A stretch of 17,475 nt of DNA from DATKXU01 sp035528905. GTDB lineage: Bacteria > Armatimonadota > UBA5829 > DTJY01. The notes under the pieces are model-generated. The model did not search any database and was not told the origin of the DNA. It saw only the letters and a list, made by a program, of their open reading frames with translations. A program made the translations under genes and the position numbers. Below are positions 1 to 8,094 of the stretch, piece by piece. Numbering within the stretch: position 1 is the first letter of the stretch; each line of letters begins with the position of its first letter. The stretch is from positions 1 to 17,475 of the forward strand of contig DATKXU010000059.1 of assembly GCA_035528905.1 (NCBI GenBank). Direction: 5' to 3'.

Positions 1-2375
1 GTGTGCGGCCCGCCCTGCGAGAACTGGTAGTTCGTAAACCAGTAGTTGTTCATCACGTAGGAGTAGATGATGGGTTTCTCGACGGTCAGGTTCTCCGACC
101 AGGCATCCGTCGTTATCTTGCCGAATTCGACCAGTGGGGCCTCTACCGCCGCGAACATCACTCCGCGCCGGCCGTCGTTCAGGTCCACGGCCCTGTCTAT
201 GGAGAAGAAATCGGTGCAGGTGCATGGCAGCCTGTCCTTAACCGCATCCATCCAGACGAACGGGATGCCGACGCGGGCGGTCGGCTTGTCCAGGTCGAAC
301 GGGAACTCCAGGTAGAGGCCCTCCATCTCCTCTGTGACCACCTTGTCTATATCCACAGCGACATCCAGGCGGTTCGAACCGGTGTATGCTGTAGTGGTCA
401 ACTGCACCGATTTCGAGCCCGTCGGATTCTCCAGCCTCCCGGAAGAGCTTGCGAGCAGGCCGTCTTGCGCGGAGAGAGACTCCGAGTACTTGATCTCCGT
501 TACCGACCGGGCCTTCTCGTATGTCGGAAAGCCGTAGTAGGGTTGAATCTTCTCGCGCCTGCCGCCTAAGTCGTAGATATAGCTGACAGGGGTGTTGGCC
601 TGAGTCGGCTTGCGGAGCGCAGACGGAGGGAATTCGCCCGGCCAGATATCGAAAGCCTTCCAGCCCAGCGGCGGTATCCCTTCGACGCGCAGCGCCCAGC
701 GGTCTCCTACGCGCTGAGCCTGAAGCGGGCGCCGCGAATCGGGATCGTAGACCACGCGGTACTCGGGCAGCTTCACTTCGATTATTCCCGAGCGAGCCCA
801 GGACGATGGATTCCACACGACGAGGCGCGTCACCTTATCAGAGCGCACCGCCTGCGCCAGCGAATCCCGGGCCTCGTCCATCAGTTTGCGGCTCAAGTGG
901 TCGGCCTCGCGGGCGAATCCCGATTTGATCTTCCACTGCTCGGCGGCATTGGCTGGGTCATTCGTCCTGATCCTGCCGCTCGAGCCGAAGGTATGCTCGT
1001 CGTAGAGAAGCATCTCGCGGTAGAGATCCCAGGTGTTTCCCAACGGCCTTTTCCCTACCAGGGCTCCCAAAGTCTCAGCTACGGCGGTCCGTTCGTGGCT
1101 CATGCGATTCATGCCCGTCTCGCGCGCCGATGAACCTGCGCCGTCGGCCCACCAGTCTGTGATGTCGCCGCGATGCTTCTCCAACTGCGGGCGGAACGGC
1201 TCGATGCGCTCGAAGAACATGCGGTTAGTGGCCATGACCAGCCTGGGATATGCCCAGCGCTCGTTCCAGGTTCGCGCCCAGTAACATGGGTTGATCGTCG
1301 GACTAATGTTGTCTCCACCCATGCGCAACTGAATAGCATCAACGGGAGTTCCCTTCTTCTCCTGGCGGGCGATGAACCTCAAGACCTGGTTGTACGGATG
1401 ACCTTCATCTGTGCCGGCAAACTTCTCCATTGTATCGGGCGAGCAGTCGCCCCTGAAGAAATTCGCCTCCCGGTAGCTGTCGGTGTACCAAACCATGATA
1501 GAGGATCCATCCGGGGCTTCCCAAAGGAACGGGCGTGTCGGCGCCTCCGGCCGCTCCCACAAGAACTTGGCCCTGACCGGGTTCGCACGAAGCGTGAGGT
1601 AGCGGATGCCCGCTCCCTGGAACAACTGAGACATCTGCCAGGTGATGCCGGGGATGTCGTCGTGCATGGCAGTCGTCACGGTGATGCCGTACTTGTCTCG
1701 AAATCGGGCGAGCGGATAGAATGACCGGCACAACTCCTCGCCGCCGCACAGTTCCGTCAGGAGGTTGATGTACTCGCCTGCGACTTCCATGCGTCCCTCG
1801 CGCATGAGCTCTGCCAACTTCGCCATCTTGTCGGGGTGGCGCTCGCTGAATTTCTCCAGCAGCGAGGAGCACTCGATCGTGTAGCGATAGCGCGACTCCT
1901 CAGGCCAGTCCTTGGTCTCTTCGCAGATATTCATTGCCTCTTCGATGTAGCGCATCTGCACGTCCCAGACCCTCGTCTGCACATCCGTAAAGCCCAGATC
2001 GAAATGAGTATGCGGAGTCAAGTACACAGTCCAGCGCTTCTGCGGCTTGACCGTATGAGTGATGGAGCCGGCCTCGCCGGCCTTGATGCTTATCTCGGTC
2101 GGTTTATCTACCGCTGCTATCGGTACCAGCCAGCCGTTCCTATACGCCTGGACGTCCTTAGAGTCAACGGGTATCGCGGTGCTCCCGGCTGCAATAGTCC
2201 ATTGATCCACGGGACCAGCGATCCCGGTGACATTGACCATCTGGCAGAGCTGCCCTTTCACGTGCGCAAACAAGATCGTATCCGCTGCCTGCGGTTCTGC
2301 ATAAGCCTGGACGCTGAGCAGACCAGCCAGCAAGATGAAGAGGAGAATACTGATTCGTCGCAACTTCGGTTCCAT
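1..2375 (-). CDS. Secreted glycoside hydrolase family 38 (alpha-mannosidase type), 3' end beyond window
   Basis: The frame is open for 791 codons from the ATG at 2375 to the left edge, with no stop, so the gene is partial at its C-terminus. Residues 1-26 form a signal peptide (MEPKLRR, a hydrophobic core, then VQAYA). About 85 residues of beta-rich sequence follow. The GH38 N-terminal domain starts near residue 116 with PHTHFDLGFTD (121-131); H124 and D126 match the zinc-binding His and Asp of the family's HxHxD motif. AMHDDIPG near 236-243 fits the region of the catalytic Asp, which is also a zinc ligand. RMGGDNISPTINP lies near 351-363. Family members hydrolyse alpha-mannosides. An AAGGA ribosome site sits 9 bases before the ATG. 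The signal peptide implies export, which is not typical of bacterial GH38 enzymes, and proximity to a T2SS makes it a candidate substrate (inference). Substrate specificity cannot be read from this part. Confidence 0.85.
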   Translation of the reverse strand, partial: MEPKLRRISILLFILLAGLLSVQAYAEPQAADTILFAHVKGQLCQMVNVTGIAGPVDQWTIAAGSTAIPVDSKDVQAYRNGWLVPIAAVDKPTEISIKAGEAGSITHTVKPQKRWTVYLTPHTHFDLGFTDVQTRVWDVQMRYIEEAMNICEETKDWPEESRYRYTIECSSLLEKFSERHPDKMAKLAELMREGRMEVAGEYINLLTELCGGEELCRSFYPLARFRDKYGITVTTAMHDDIPGITWQMSQLFQGAGIRYLTLRANPVRAKFLWERPEAPTRPFLWEAPDGSSIMVWYTDSYREANFFRGDCSPDTMEKFAGTDEGHPYNQVLRFIARQEKKGTPVDAIQLRMGGDNISPTINPCYWARTWNERWAYPRLVMATNRMFFERIEPFRPQLEKHRGDITDWWADGAGSSARETGMNRMSHERTAVAETLGALVGKRPLGNTWDLYREMLLYDEHTFGSSGRIRTNDPANAAEQWKIKSGFAREADHLSRKLMDEARDSLAQAVRSDKVTRLVVWNPSSWARSGIIEVKLPEYRVVYDPDSRRPLQAQRVGDRWALRVEGIPPLGWKAFDIWPGEFPPSALRKPTQANTPVSYIYDLGGRREKIQPYYGFPTYEKARSVTEIKYSESLSAQDGLLASSSGRLENPTGSKSVQLTTTAYTGSNRLDVAVDIDKVVTEEMEGLYLEFPFDLDKPTARVGIPFVWMDAVKDRLPCTCTDFFSIDRAVDLNDGRRGVMFAAVEAPLVEFGKITTDAWSENLTVEKPIIYSYVMNNYWFTNYQFSQGGPH

Positions 2376-2633
2376 AGTACACCATCCTTGCTTGATATTC
2401 TGACCGGCAATCCGGGGGGCGGTGTTGCCTCTGTCACTCTATTAGTTCACCCAGCGGCGCTGATTGCCCTGCCTGTAGATCGCCGTCTGGCCGGATTTTC
2501 GTTAAGGATTTCTCGCGGAGGCTTGCGATGCAGTGTCACCGGGCCAACCTGGGGGTGCTATCGCGTGTTCGGACGAGATTGCCCCACGGTAAGGACAATC
2601 TCGTCCGGCGTTGTCTGGCTCAGCGCAGGGAGA
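2376..2633. other. Intergenic region between gspD and the GH38 gene
   Basis: This 258-bp gap separates the last T2SS gene from the hydrolase gene on the same strand. It holds the hairpin at 2570-2607 and the ribosome site of the GH38 gene. No convincing sigma-70 promoter was found by eye, although the gap is much larger than any other gap in the cluster and would have room for one. Confidence 0.6.
2570..2607 (-). terminator. Perfect 12-bp inverted repeat after gspD, terminator-like or mRNA-stability hairpin
   Basis: The arms CGGACGAGATTG (2570-2581) and CAATCTCGTCCG (2596-2607) pair perfectly around a 14-base loop. The hairpin starts 26 bases after the gspD stop in the direction of transcription. 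No U-run follows, so it is not a classical intrinsic terminator. It may protect the 3' end of the T2SS message, attenuate read-through into the GH38 gene, or be a protein-binding site. Confidence 0.5.
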
Positions 2634-5009
2634 TCACTCCTCGCTGATGCTCCCGGATGGTTTCCAGATTTTAGGCTTGGTCGAAAGCCTGTCAATCGTT
2701 TCGCCGGTGATCTTGGAGACGGCTTCGTCATCCGCCAGTATGTGCGGCGTGATGAACACCATCAGCTCGCTCCTCTGGTTAACCCATTGCCTCGACTTGA
2801 ACAGCTCGCCGACCAGCGGTATGTGGGAAAGCAGGGGTACGCCTCTCGTTATCCGCTGCCGGTTGTCTCTGATGATCCCGCCGATGACTATGGTTTCCCC
2901 ATCCTTCACCGAGATGCAAGTCTGAGCTTCGCGCGCAGCTATAATGGGCGCGTTCAACTCGGTCTCCCGGCCGATGATCTCGTTGACTGTCAGATGGAGG
3001 TCAAGGGCGACGGTATCGCTCAATCCGTTGACGTGGGGCGTCGCCGTGAGGGCCACCGCGATCCTCTTGAAGTCCACGGTCCTCCGGAAGTGCCCGCCCT
3101 CTGTCTCGGTCTCGGATGATACATACGGTTCGTCCCGACCCATGCTGATGCTGCCCTCAACGTTGTCGGCGGTCGTGAGCGTCGGAGTGAACAAGACCTT
3201 GACGTTGGAGCGGGTTTCGAGAGCGTGGACGAGCGCCTCGAGGTTGTCGGTGATTACGCTGTACCTCAGCCCCGTGGTTTCTCTCTCAAGCCCAAACTCG
3301 GTGCTGCCGTGCTCCTCGATTTGCGTGCGGTCGGACGCCTCCCCTGCGCTCTTCCAGGTCCATTCGATGCCGAACCTTGTCTCTTTGTCCAGGGTCACGT
3401 CCACGACGGCGACTTCGATGAAAACCTGCGCGGTGCGCTTGTCGAGCTCCGCTATCAGCTTCTCGACGAGGGGAAACGCATTCGGCGGCCCGGTGACGAG
3501 GAGAGCGTTGGTCTTCTCCTCGGGGACGACTGTGATGTCTTTCAGTTGAGCGATCGGTCCGCCCTCTTCGGTTCGCCTGTCGTAGCCAAAAATGTAGTCG
3601 ACCCACGAGGTTGGCCGGCGGATTTCGCCGCGGAAGAGCGCGTTGAGCGTCTGCGCAAGGTCGGCTGCTTTTGCATATTTCAGCGGAAAGTGCCTCATGA
3701 CCTGGCTGAGCACGTCGGCGGTGTCGAGCTTGTTGATCATGTCCTCGAACGCCCGCATATTCTGCTCGGTGGCGGTTACAATGACGGAATTGGTGCGCAT
3801 GTCGGCGACGACCACGTTCCGCTTTAGACCCGCGTACCCTGTCGGCGCCGTTGGCCTTTCGGCGCCATAGTACCAGTACCGCGGCACTGCCTCAGTTACT
3901 CCGCCCTGGGGCTGCTCGAACACCCTGTTGAGCTGTTCAGCCACGATCTTGGCATCCGCGTACTTTAGTAGGAAGACCTTCACCTTGACTTCCGGTTCAG
4001 TGTCTACGTCGAGTTCGAGAACGATGCTCTCGACCAGCTTGACCCGCTCCTTGGATGCGGAGATGATGAGGCTGTTTGTCCGCGCGTCGGCGGTGATGCG
4101 GATCTCGCCCTTGAGGCTGATAAGGCCCTCTTCCGTTTTTACCGTGGGCTTGCCCTCGCCTTCAGGCGTACCTCCCCGTCCTCTATCCTCGCCTGGGGCG
4201 GTGGGCGCCTTGGCAGGCGGGAATATCTGGATGAGCGTCCGCGCCAGGCTCTCGGCGCTCGAGAACTTGCATTTGTATACCTTTACCTCAATGACGGCGG
4301 ATGTATCCTTGTCGAGCTCCGTGACGATCTCCGCGATCCGGTGGACGTTGCCGGCGTTGTCGGTAACGATAAGCGTGTTCGTCGAAGCTATCGCTACGAT
4401 GCTCGCTCGGTCGTCGGATACCAGCGGCTTCAGTTCGTCCCTCAATTTGGTGGCGCTCGCAAAGTCCAGCGGCATGACCTGCGTGACCATGTTGTCGCCG
4501 GGAGTGGCTCTATCAGGCTCCTTCCCGACGCGCACCTCCACTTTGTCGGTGACAGCTCTCTTCAGTGTCTCCACGCGGATCACCTTGCTGCTCAGGTCGC
4601 CGATCATAGCGTACCCACGCACGCGCAGCGCGGCGTTGACAACCTCAAACGCGTCGCTCAGCGGAATCTCCTTCAGGCTGATGATTGTGACGTTGCCGCT
4701 GAGGCTGGGATCGCACACCATAGGCACGCCGCTCGCCGTGCTGAGGAACTTGACGACGCCGTTGATATCCGCGTTCTCGAAGCTGATCGAAACCCGGTCT
4801 TTGCCGCGATCCGGCAGTTTCGGAGCACCCGCAGGCTTGGCGGACTCGACCTCGGCTGGCTCCGGCTTGGTCGCCTCAGGTGGCGCAGGCGCTGCCGGTG
4901 CAGGCCGGGTCTCCGGCGGCCGTACCATCTCAGCAGCTTCCTGCCCCAATGCCGGACCGGTAAGAGTGATCAGGACTACGATTACCAGAAATCTTGATAG
5001 TGCGTGCAT
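2634..5009 (-). CDS. gspD: Type II secretion system secretin GspD
   Basis: Outer-membrane pore of the T2SS. The chosen ATG at 5009 (791 aa) has a strong AAGGAAGG ribosome site 8 bases upstream; an in-frame GTG at 5039 has none. Residues 1-23 are a signal peptide, followed by a Pro/Ala/Glu-rich linker to about 68. An N0 domain spans about 72-150. Four N-type repeats follow at roughly 178-234, 242-335, 344-430 and 439-524, each ending in a (K/E)LD-like motif. The C-terminal secretin domain (about 525-760) carries the signature VPLLSHIPLVGELFKS and ends its barrel at ELMVFITPHIL. Four N repeats rather than the usual three N1-N3 give a longer periplasmic tube. No clear pilotin-binding S domain was identified. 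It is the last gene of the operon, 45 bp after the GspC-like gene. Confidence 0.97.
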   Translation of the reverse strand: MHALSRFLVIVVLITLTGPALGQEAAEMVRPPETRPAPAAPAPPEATKPEPAEVESAKPAGAPKLPDRGKDRVSISFENADINGVVKFLSTASGVPMVCDPSLSGNVTIISLKEIPLSDAFEVVNAALRVRGYAMIGDLSSKVIRVETLKRAVTDKVEVRVGKEPDRATPGDNMVTQVMPLDFASATKLRDELKPLVSDDRASIVAIASTNTLIVTDNAGNVHRIAEIVTELDKDTSAVIEVKVYKCKFSSAESLARTLIQIFPPAKAPTAPGEDRGRGGTPEGEGKPTVKTEEGLISLKGEIRITADARTNSLIISASKERVKLVESIVLELDVDTEPEVKVKVFLLKYADAKIVAEQLNRVFEQPQGGVTEAVPRYWYYGAERPTAPTGYAGLKRNVVVADMRTNSVIVTATEQNMRAFEDMINKLDTADVLSQVMRHFPLKYAKAADLAQTLNALFRGEIRRPTSWVDYIFGYDRRTEEGGPIAQLKDITVVPEEKTNALLVTGPPNAFPLVEKLIAELDKRTAQVFIEVAVVDVTLDKETRFGIEWTWKSAGEASDRTQIEEHGSTEFGLERETTGLRYSVITDNLEALVHALETRSNVKVLFTPTLTTADNVEGSISMGRDEPYVSSETETEGGHFRRTVDFKRIAVALTATPHVNGLSDTVALDLHLTVNEIIGRETELNAPIIAAREAQTCISVKDGETIVIGGIIRDNRQRITRGVPLLSHIPLVGELFKSRQWVNQRSELMVFITPHILADDEAVSKITGETIDRLSTKPKIWKPSGSISEE

Positions 5010-5054
5010 AGCGCAACCCTTCCTTAACTGACGAGACACAGATTGTACTCTCGG

Positions 5055-5759
5055 TTACTTCTTCGAATCCTTGCCAGATTCCGGCTTGGCCTCGGATGGC
5101 TTCGCACCGGAGTCGGCGCCTGGCTTGTTCTCCCCAATGTTCAGGTTGAACTGCGAACCGTCTTTCTCCAGTGTGACCGAGCGTTCGGCGATCTTGACCA
5201 GGCGGCATCCGAAGGCTTCTTCCCCTTCCGCCACGAATCGAGTTTCCTTGCTGGAGAACTTCTCCAGGAGAGCCTGTCTTCCAGTAGGTGTCTCTACCAG
5301 GCCGGTAAACGCGATCGTCTTCTTGAACTCGCTGACATCGGGTTTCGGCGGCCCGGCCGGCATCGGAGGGAGCGGCGTCACCTTTGGTGGCGTTGGAGGC
5401 GGCGGAGGAGTCACCGCTGCCGGCTGAACAGGCCGAAACAGGTTCCTCTGCACGATGACCGCGTATGGGTCTTCCTTCGGAGCTGCGGCTGCTTGAGGCG
5501 CCGGCTTCGCCTGCGCCGTGGGCTTCGCCTTGGACTTTTCTTTGGCATCGCTGGGGGTCCGCTCCCGGACCTCCACGTTAACTTGCTTGGCTTTCGCCGC
5601 TGGTTTCGCAGTCTTCGCCTTGGGACGTGGCGGGACGCTGCTGGCCGAGTTCTTTGCAGCGACCACTACGACCATCGCTGCCAGCAGCAGCAAACCGATG
5701 CAGACTGCCGCGACGCGACTCGATACTTGTGTCGAACGCAGACGATCGATTATGCTCAT
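5055..5759 (-). CDS. GspC/PilP-like inner-membrane linker protein of the T2SS
   Basis: A 234-residue protein with a short cytoplasmic N-terminus, one membrane helix (about 16-36) and a long Ala/Lys/Pro-rich periplasmic linker (37-97). Next come YAVIVQRNLFRP (99-110), the NLF motif typical of GspC and PilP families, a polyproline stretch (116-140), and a small beta domain (about 145-209) of homology-region type. In the family this domain contacts N0 of the secretin, joining the inner-membrane platform to the pore. The tail is charged and Lys-rich. No C-terminal PDZ or coiled-coil domain is present. The start overlaps the previous stop as ATGA, and gspD follows, as expected for a C-D pair. The assignment rests on topology, the NLF motif and position more than on overall similarity. 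Confidence 0.8.
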   Translation of the reverse strand: MSIIDRLRSTQVSSRVAAVCIGLLLLAAMVVVVAAKNSASSVPPRPKAKTAKPAAKAKQVNVEVRERTPSDAKEKSKAKPTAQAKPAPQAAAAPKEDPYAVIVQRNLFRPVQPAAVTPPPPPTPPKVTPLPPMPAGPPKPDVSEFKKTIAFTGLVETPTGRQALLEKFSSKETRFVAEGEEAFGCRLVKIAERSVTLEKDGSQFNLNIGENKPGADSGAKPSEAKPESGKDSKK

Positions 5760-6472
5760 CGTGGGCCTCCATGCGACTCGCTCTTGCGCGAAGGGCTCCT
5801 ATCAGTCCGCGCGCTCGTGGACGGCTTCGCTGCGTGCGCGGCGGGAGCCTTCTCCACCGACTCGTCAGCGGGCGTTTCCTGGGCCGCTGCAGGCTTCTCC
5901 ACGTTTGGCAGCGCACGGCGTTTGGTGAGTGGCGCCCGTTTGTCCAGCACGACAAAGGACGCCACTGTCATCCCGACCTGGAGCTTGTCGGGTTTGTCCT
6001 GTGCCGCGCGGATATCGAGCCGCTCGATTTCGAGCAGCGGGACCGTGTTTTCTATGTCCTCGAGTATCTGGGTCAGTTCGCGCAGGCCGGTCTGAATCTC
6101 GATCCCTAGCGGGAAGCGCAATATGCCGCTCGCAGCGGTCATGGGCTCAGGCCGGAGCGTCTGAATCTTGACCCCGTGCGACTCGACTATGCCTGTGAGT
6201 TGGCTGACTATGAAGGGCATCTGGTCGCTCCAGGTACATTCGGGCAGACGGCCGCCGAGCTTCAGAGAAAGATCGGTATAATCCCTGCGCCATTTCACGC
6301 AGTTCCTGAGCTCGCGTCTCGTGCTGGAGAGCAGTTGCCTTTGCTCGCGAATTTGGCGCGACAGCGCCGAGCGAGCGGCGTGCTGCCAAATCACACCAGC
6401 CCCAAGGCCGACTATTCCCAAGCCTAGAATGGCTACAGCGACTAGCGGTATGCGCGGTCGATAAATCTTCAT
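5756..6472 (-). CDS. PilO/GspM-like inner-membrane platform protein
   Basis: A 238-residue protein with one membrane helix (about 8-30), a short heptad-like coiled coil (about 33-65) rich in Arg and Gln, and a ferredoxin-like periplasmic domain (about 78-178). The domain includes a segment on discriminating early and late residues of the type seen in PilO/GspM: SHGVKIQTLRPEP (98-110) and LRELTQILEDIEN (130-142). The last 60 residues are Ala/Pro/Lys-rich and probably disordered. In T4P and T2SS this family pairs with PilN or the GspL C-terminal domain. It overlaps the PilM-N fusion gene by 4 bp (ATGA) and the GspC-like gene by 4 bp, implying coupled translation and a stoichiometric complex. 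Confidence 0.85.
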   Translation of the reverse strand: MKIYRPRIPLVAVAILGLGIVGLGAGVIWQHAARSALSRQIREQRQLLSSTRRELRNCVKWRRDYTDLSLKLGGRLPECTWSDQMPFIVSQLTGIVESHGVKIQTLRPEPMTAASGILRFPLGIEIQTGLRELTQILEDIENTVPLLEIERLDIRAAQDKPDKLQVGMTVASFVVLDKRAPLTKRRALPNVEKPAAAQETPADESVEKAPAAHAAKPSTSARTDRSPSRKSESHGGPR

Positions 6473-8085
6473 CTTACAACTATCCCCGTTCTGGCGCTCT
6501 CACGGGCCCTGCCCGGCAGGCTGGCTGAGCGCTTCTTCTGCGGCAGAGGGCATGTAATCTGAAATTCATAGGTCGGGCAGCCCTTGCCTTCCACTAGCTT
6601 CGAATAGTCCAGGTCCACCGAAGTGGACGCTCCCATCTCCGTCAGGATGTCAACTGCGTCGGCAATGGCGGAATTGGACAGCGAGCTGCCTTTCAAGATG
6701 AGGGACTTGTTCGACTCCAGACAGAATTCGGAAAGCCAAACGGACCTCGGCAGGCTTGTGCTGAGACTGCGCAGCAGCTCGATTGGGCTTGTATCCTTGC
6801 GCTCCATTTCCGCCATGGTTTGCTTCACGGCGGTGGCTGCTGTGCGAAGGTTGGGCTGTGCGATAGTCCTGATCTCCCGCCGCACCTCCTTGACCTGCGC
6901 TCTCTGGTCACGCAGTTCGGCGGATTTCGCATGCAAGCTCTGCCGGCCGGCAAGCAGCGCGATCAGCAGAATGAGCGCGATCACTCCGAGAGCGGAGACG
7001 GCGGCGAGCTCGTTCCGCCGGCGGACTCGCGCACCCGCGCGCCGGTGCGGCATCAGGTTGATCAAGTCCGCGCCGTCCAAGCCCGCCATCGCCAGCCCGG
7101 TCGCAACTGCGAACGCTGCGGGCAGCTCGCGCTGGGTGTGGCAGGTGACCTCGCTGAGGCTCATTCCCGCCCACGGGTCGCCGATCTCGACCTGAAGGCC
7201 GGTCCTGCCGGCGAGGGTCTCGCAGAGGCCGGGCACGCTTGCGCTGCCGCCGATCAACACGGCGCGTTGCGGACGTCTTTCGGCGCCACCTGCGATCAGC
7301 GAGATCGCGGACCGCCGAATCTCCAACGCCATGTTCTCGATCCACCGTTCGACAGCCGGGATGTCCGATGCGCCCTCCGCCGGAGCAGCAGGCGCCAGGC
7401 CGATGCCGCGGGTGGATTTCAACCGCTCCGCTTCCTCGGCGTCCACGCCGAAGTCCAGCGCGAATGCGTCCCTGAGGCTGCCGCCCCCGAGTTCGATGCT
7501 TCGAGATGCGACTGCCCGCCCTTCTTCCACGACGGAGAGATCGGTCCATTCCGCGCCTATGTCAATCACCAGCGCAGGCTCGCCTTCCAGATTCGAGGCG
7601 GAAACCACGCTCTTCACGCCGGCCAGCGAAGAGACGGTTATTGCGGCCAGCTCTATCCGCGCGGCCTCCATCGCGGCGATGGTTTCCTCCACTAGCTTCC
7701 TGCGCGCGCCGGCCATTACCACGCGGCACATTTCATCCGGCGTCTCGCCGTCCACCGCGAAGTCCCAGGTGATCTCGTTGAGCGGCAGCGGAATCTGGGA
7801 CTCGGCCTCGAAGCGGACCATCCTCGCCAGCTCAGCCGGCTTGGCCCGCGGAACCTTTGCGAACTTGATGGAGCAGGCGTGCGCCGGCAGAGCGCAGACC
7901 ACCCTATGGGGCTCCGTCTGCGTTTCAAGCAGATAATGCCACAGTGCCGTGGAGACATCACTGCCGTTCACTGCGACGCGGGCCGCCTGCACGACCTCAT
8001 ACATTCCGCCGGATTTGCGGAGCTCCACGACCTTGATGTCCTTCCCGGCGGCGTCTACCCCCATGCACGTCTTGGATTGGAACAT
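6469..8085 (-). CDS. PilM-PilN fusion protein in the gspL position
   Basis: A 538-residue protein. Residues 1-335 are an actin-like ATPase-fold PilM domain: GVDAAGKDIKVVEL (9-22), DIGAEWTDLSVVEEG (175-189) and VLIGGSASVPG (276-286) are the phosphate and connecting loops of that fold. At 342-346 lies INLMP, matching the INLLP-type motif at the N-terminus of PilN that docks into PilM. A membrane helix (about 359-380), a coiled coil (about 383-410) and a periplasmic PilN-like ferredoxin domain (about 430-515) follow. This reproduces the layout of GspL, which anchors GspE to the membrane, but with PilM and PilN type sequence. A GGAG motif lies 14 bases before the ATG, inside the end of gspK, with a 9-bp gap between the genes. 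Confidence 0.9.
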   Translation of the reverse strand: MFQSKTCMGVDAAGKDIKVVELRKSGGMYEVVQAARVAVNGSDVSTALWHYLLETQTEPHRVVCALPAHACSIKFAKVPRAKPAELARMVRFEAESQIPLPLNEITWDFAVDGETPDEMCRVVMAGARRKLVEETIAAMEAARIELAAITVSSLAGVKSVVSASNLEGEPALVIDIGAEWTDLSVVEEGRAVASRSIELGGGSLRDAFALDFGVDAEEAERLKSTRGIGLAPAAPAEGASDIPAVERWIENMALEIRRSAISLIAGGAERRPQRAVLIGGSASVPGLCETLAGRTGLQVEIGDPWAGMSLSEVTCHTQRELPAAFAVATGLAMAGLDGADLINLMPHRRAGARVRRRNELAAVSALGVIALILLIALLAGRQSLHAKSAELRDQRAQVKEVRREIRTIAQPNLRTAATAVKQTMAEMERKDTSPIELLRSLSTSLPRSVWLSEFCLESNKSLILKGSSLSNSAIADAVDILTEMGASTSVDLDYSKLVEGKGCPTYEFQITCPLPQKKRSASLPGRARESARTGIVVR

Positions 8086-8094
8086 GACTATGAA

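Noticed and set aside
1..2375. Possible frameshift or pseudogene at the left end, because only short minus-strand ORFs with stops are obvious there
   Set aside because: Codon-by-codon reading from the ATG at 2375 shows one uninterrupted frame to the window edge with GH38 motifs; it merely lacks a stop inside the window.
1836..3119. 427-codon plus-strand open frame
   Set aside because: It spans the antisense of the GH38 gene, the intergenic gap and the gspD end. Protein text is Arg/Leu/Asp-rich and featureless, and the opposite strand has recognised families.
3928..5031. 367-codon plus-strand open frame opposite gspD
   Set aside because: Ser/Thr/Leu-rich antisense reading of the secretin gene; no independent start signals or recognisable domain.
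5010..5039. GTG at 5039 as the gspD start
   Set aside because: It has no ribosome site and adds polar residues before the signal peptide; the ATG at 5009 has a strong site at proper spacing.
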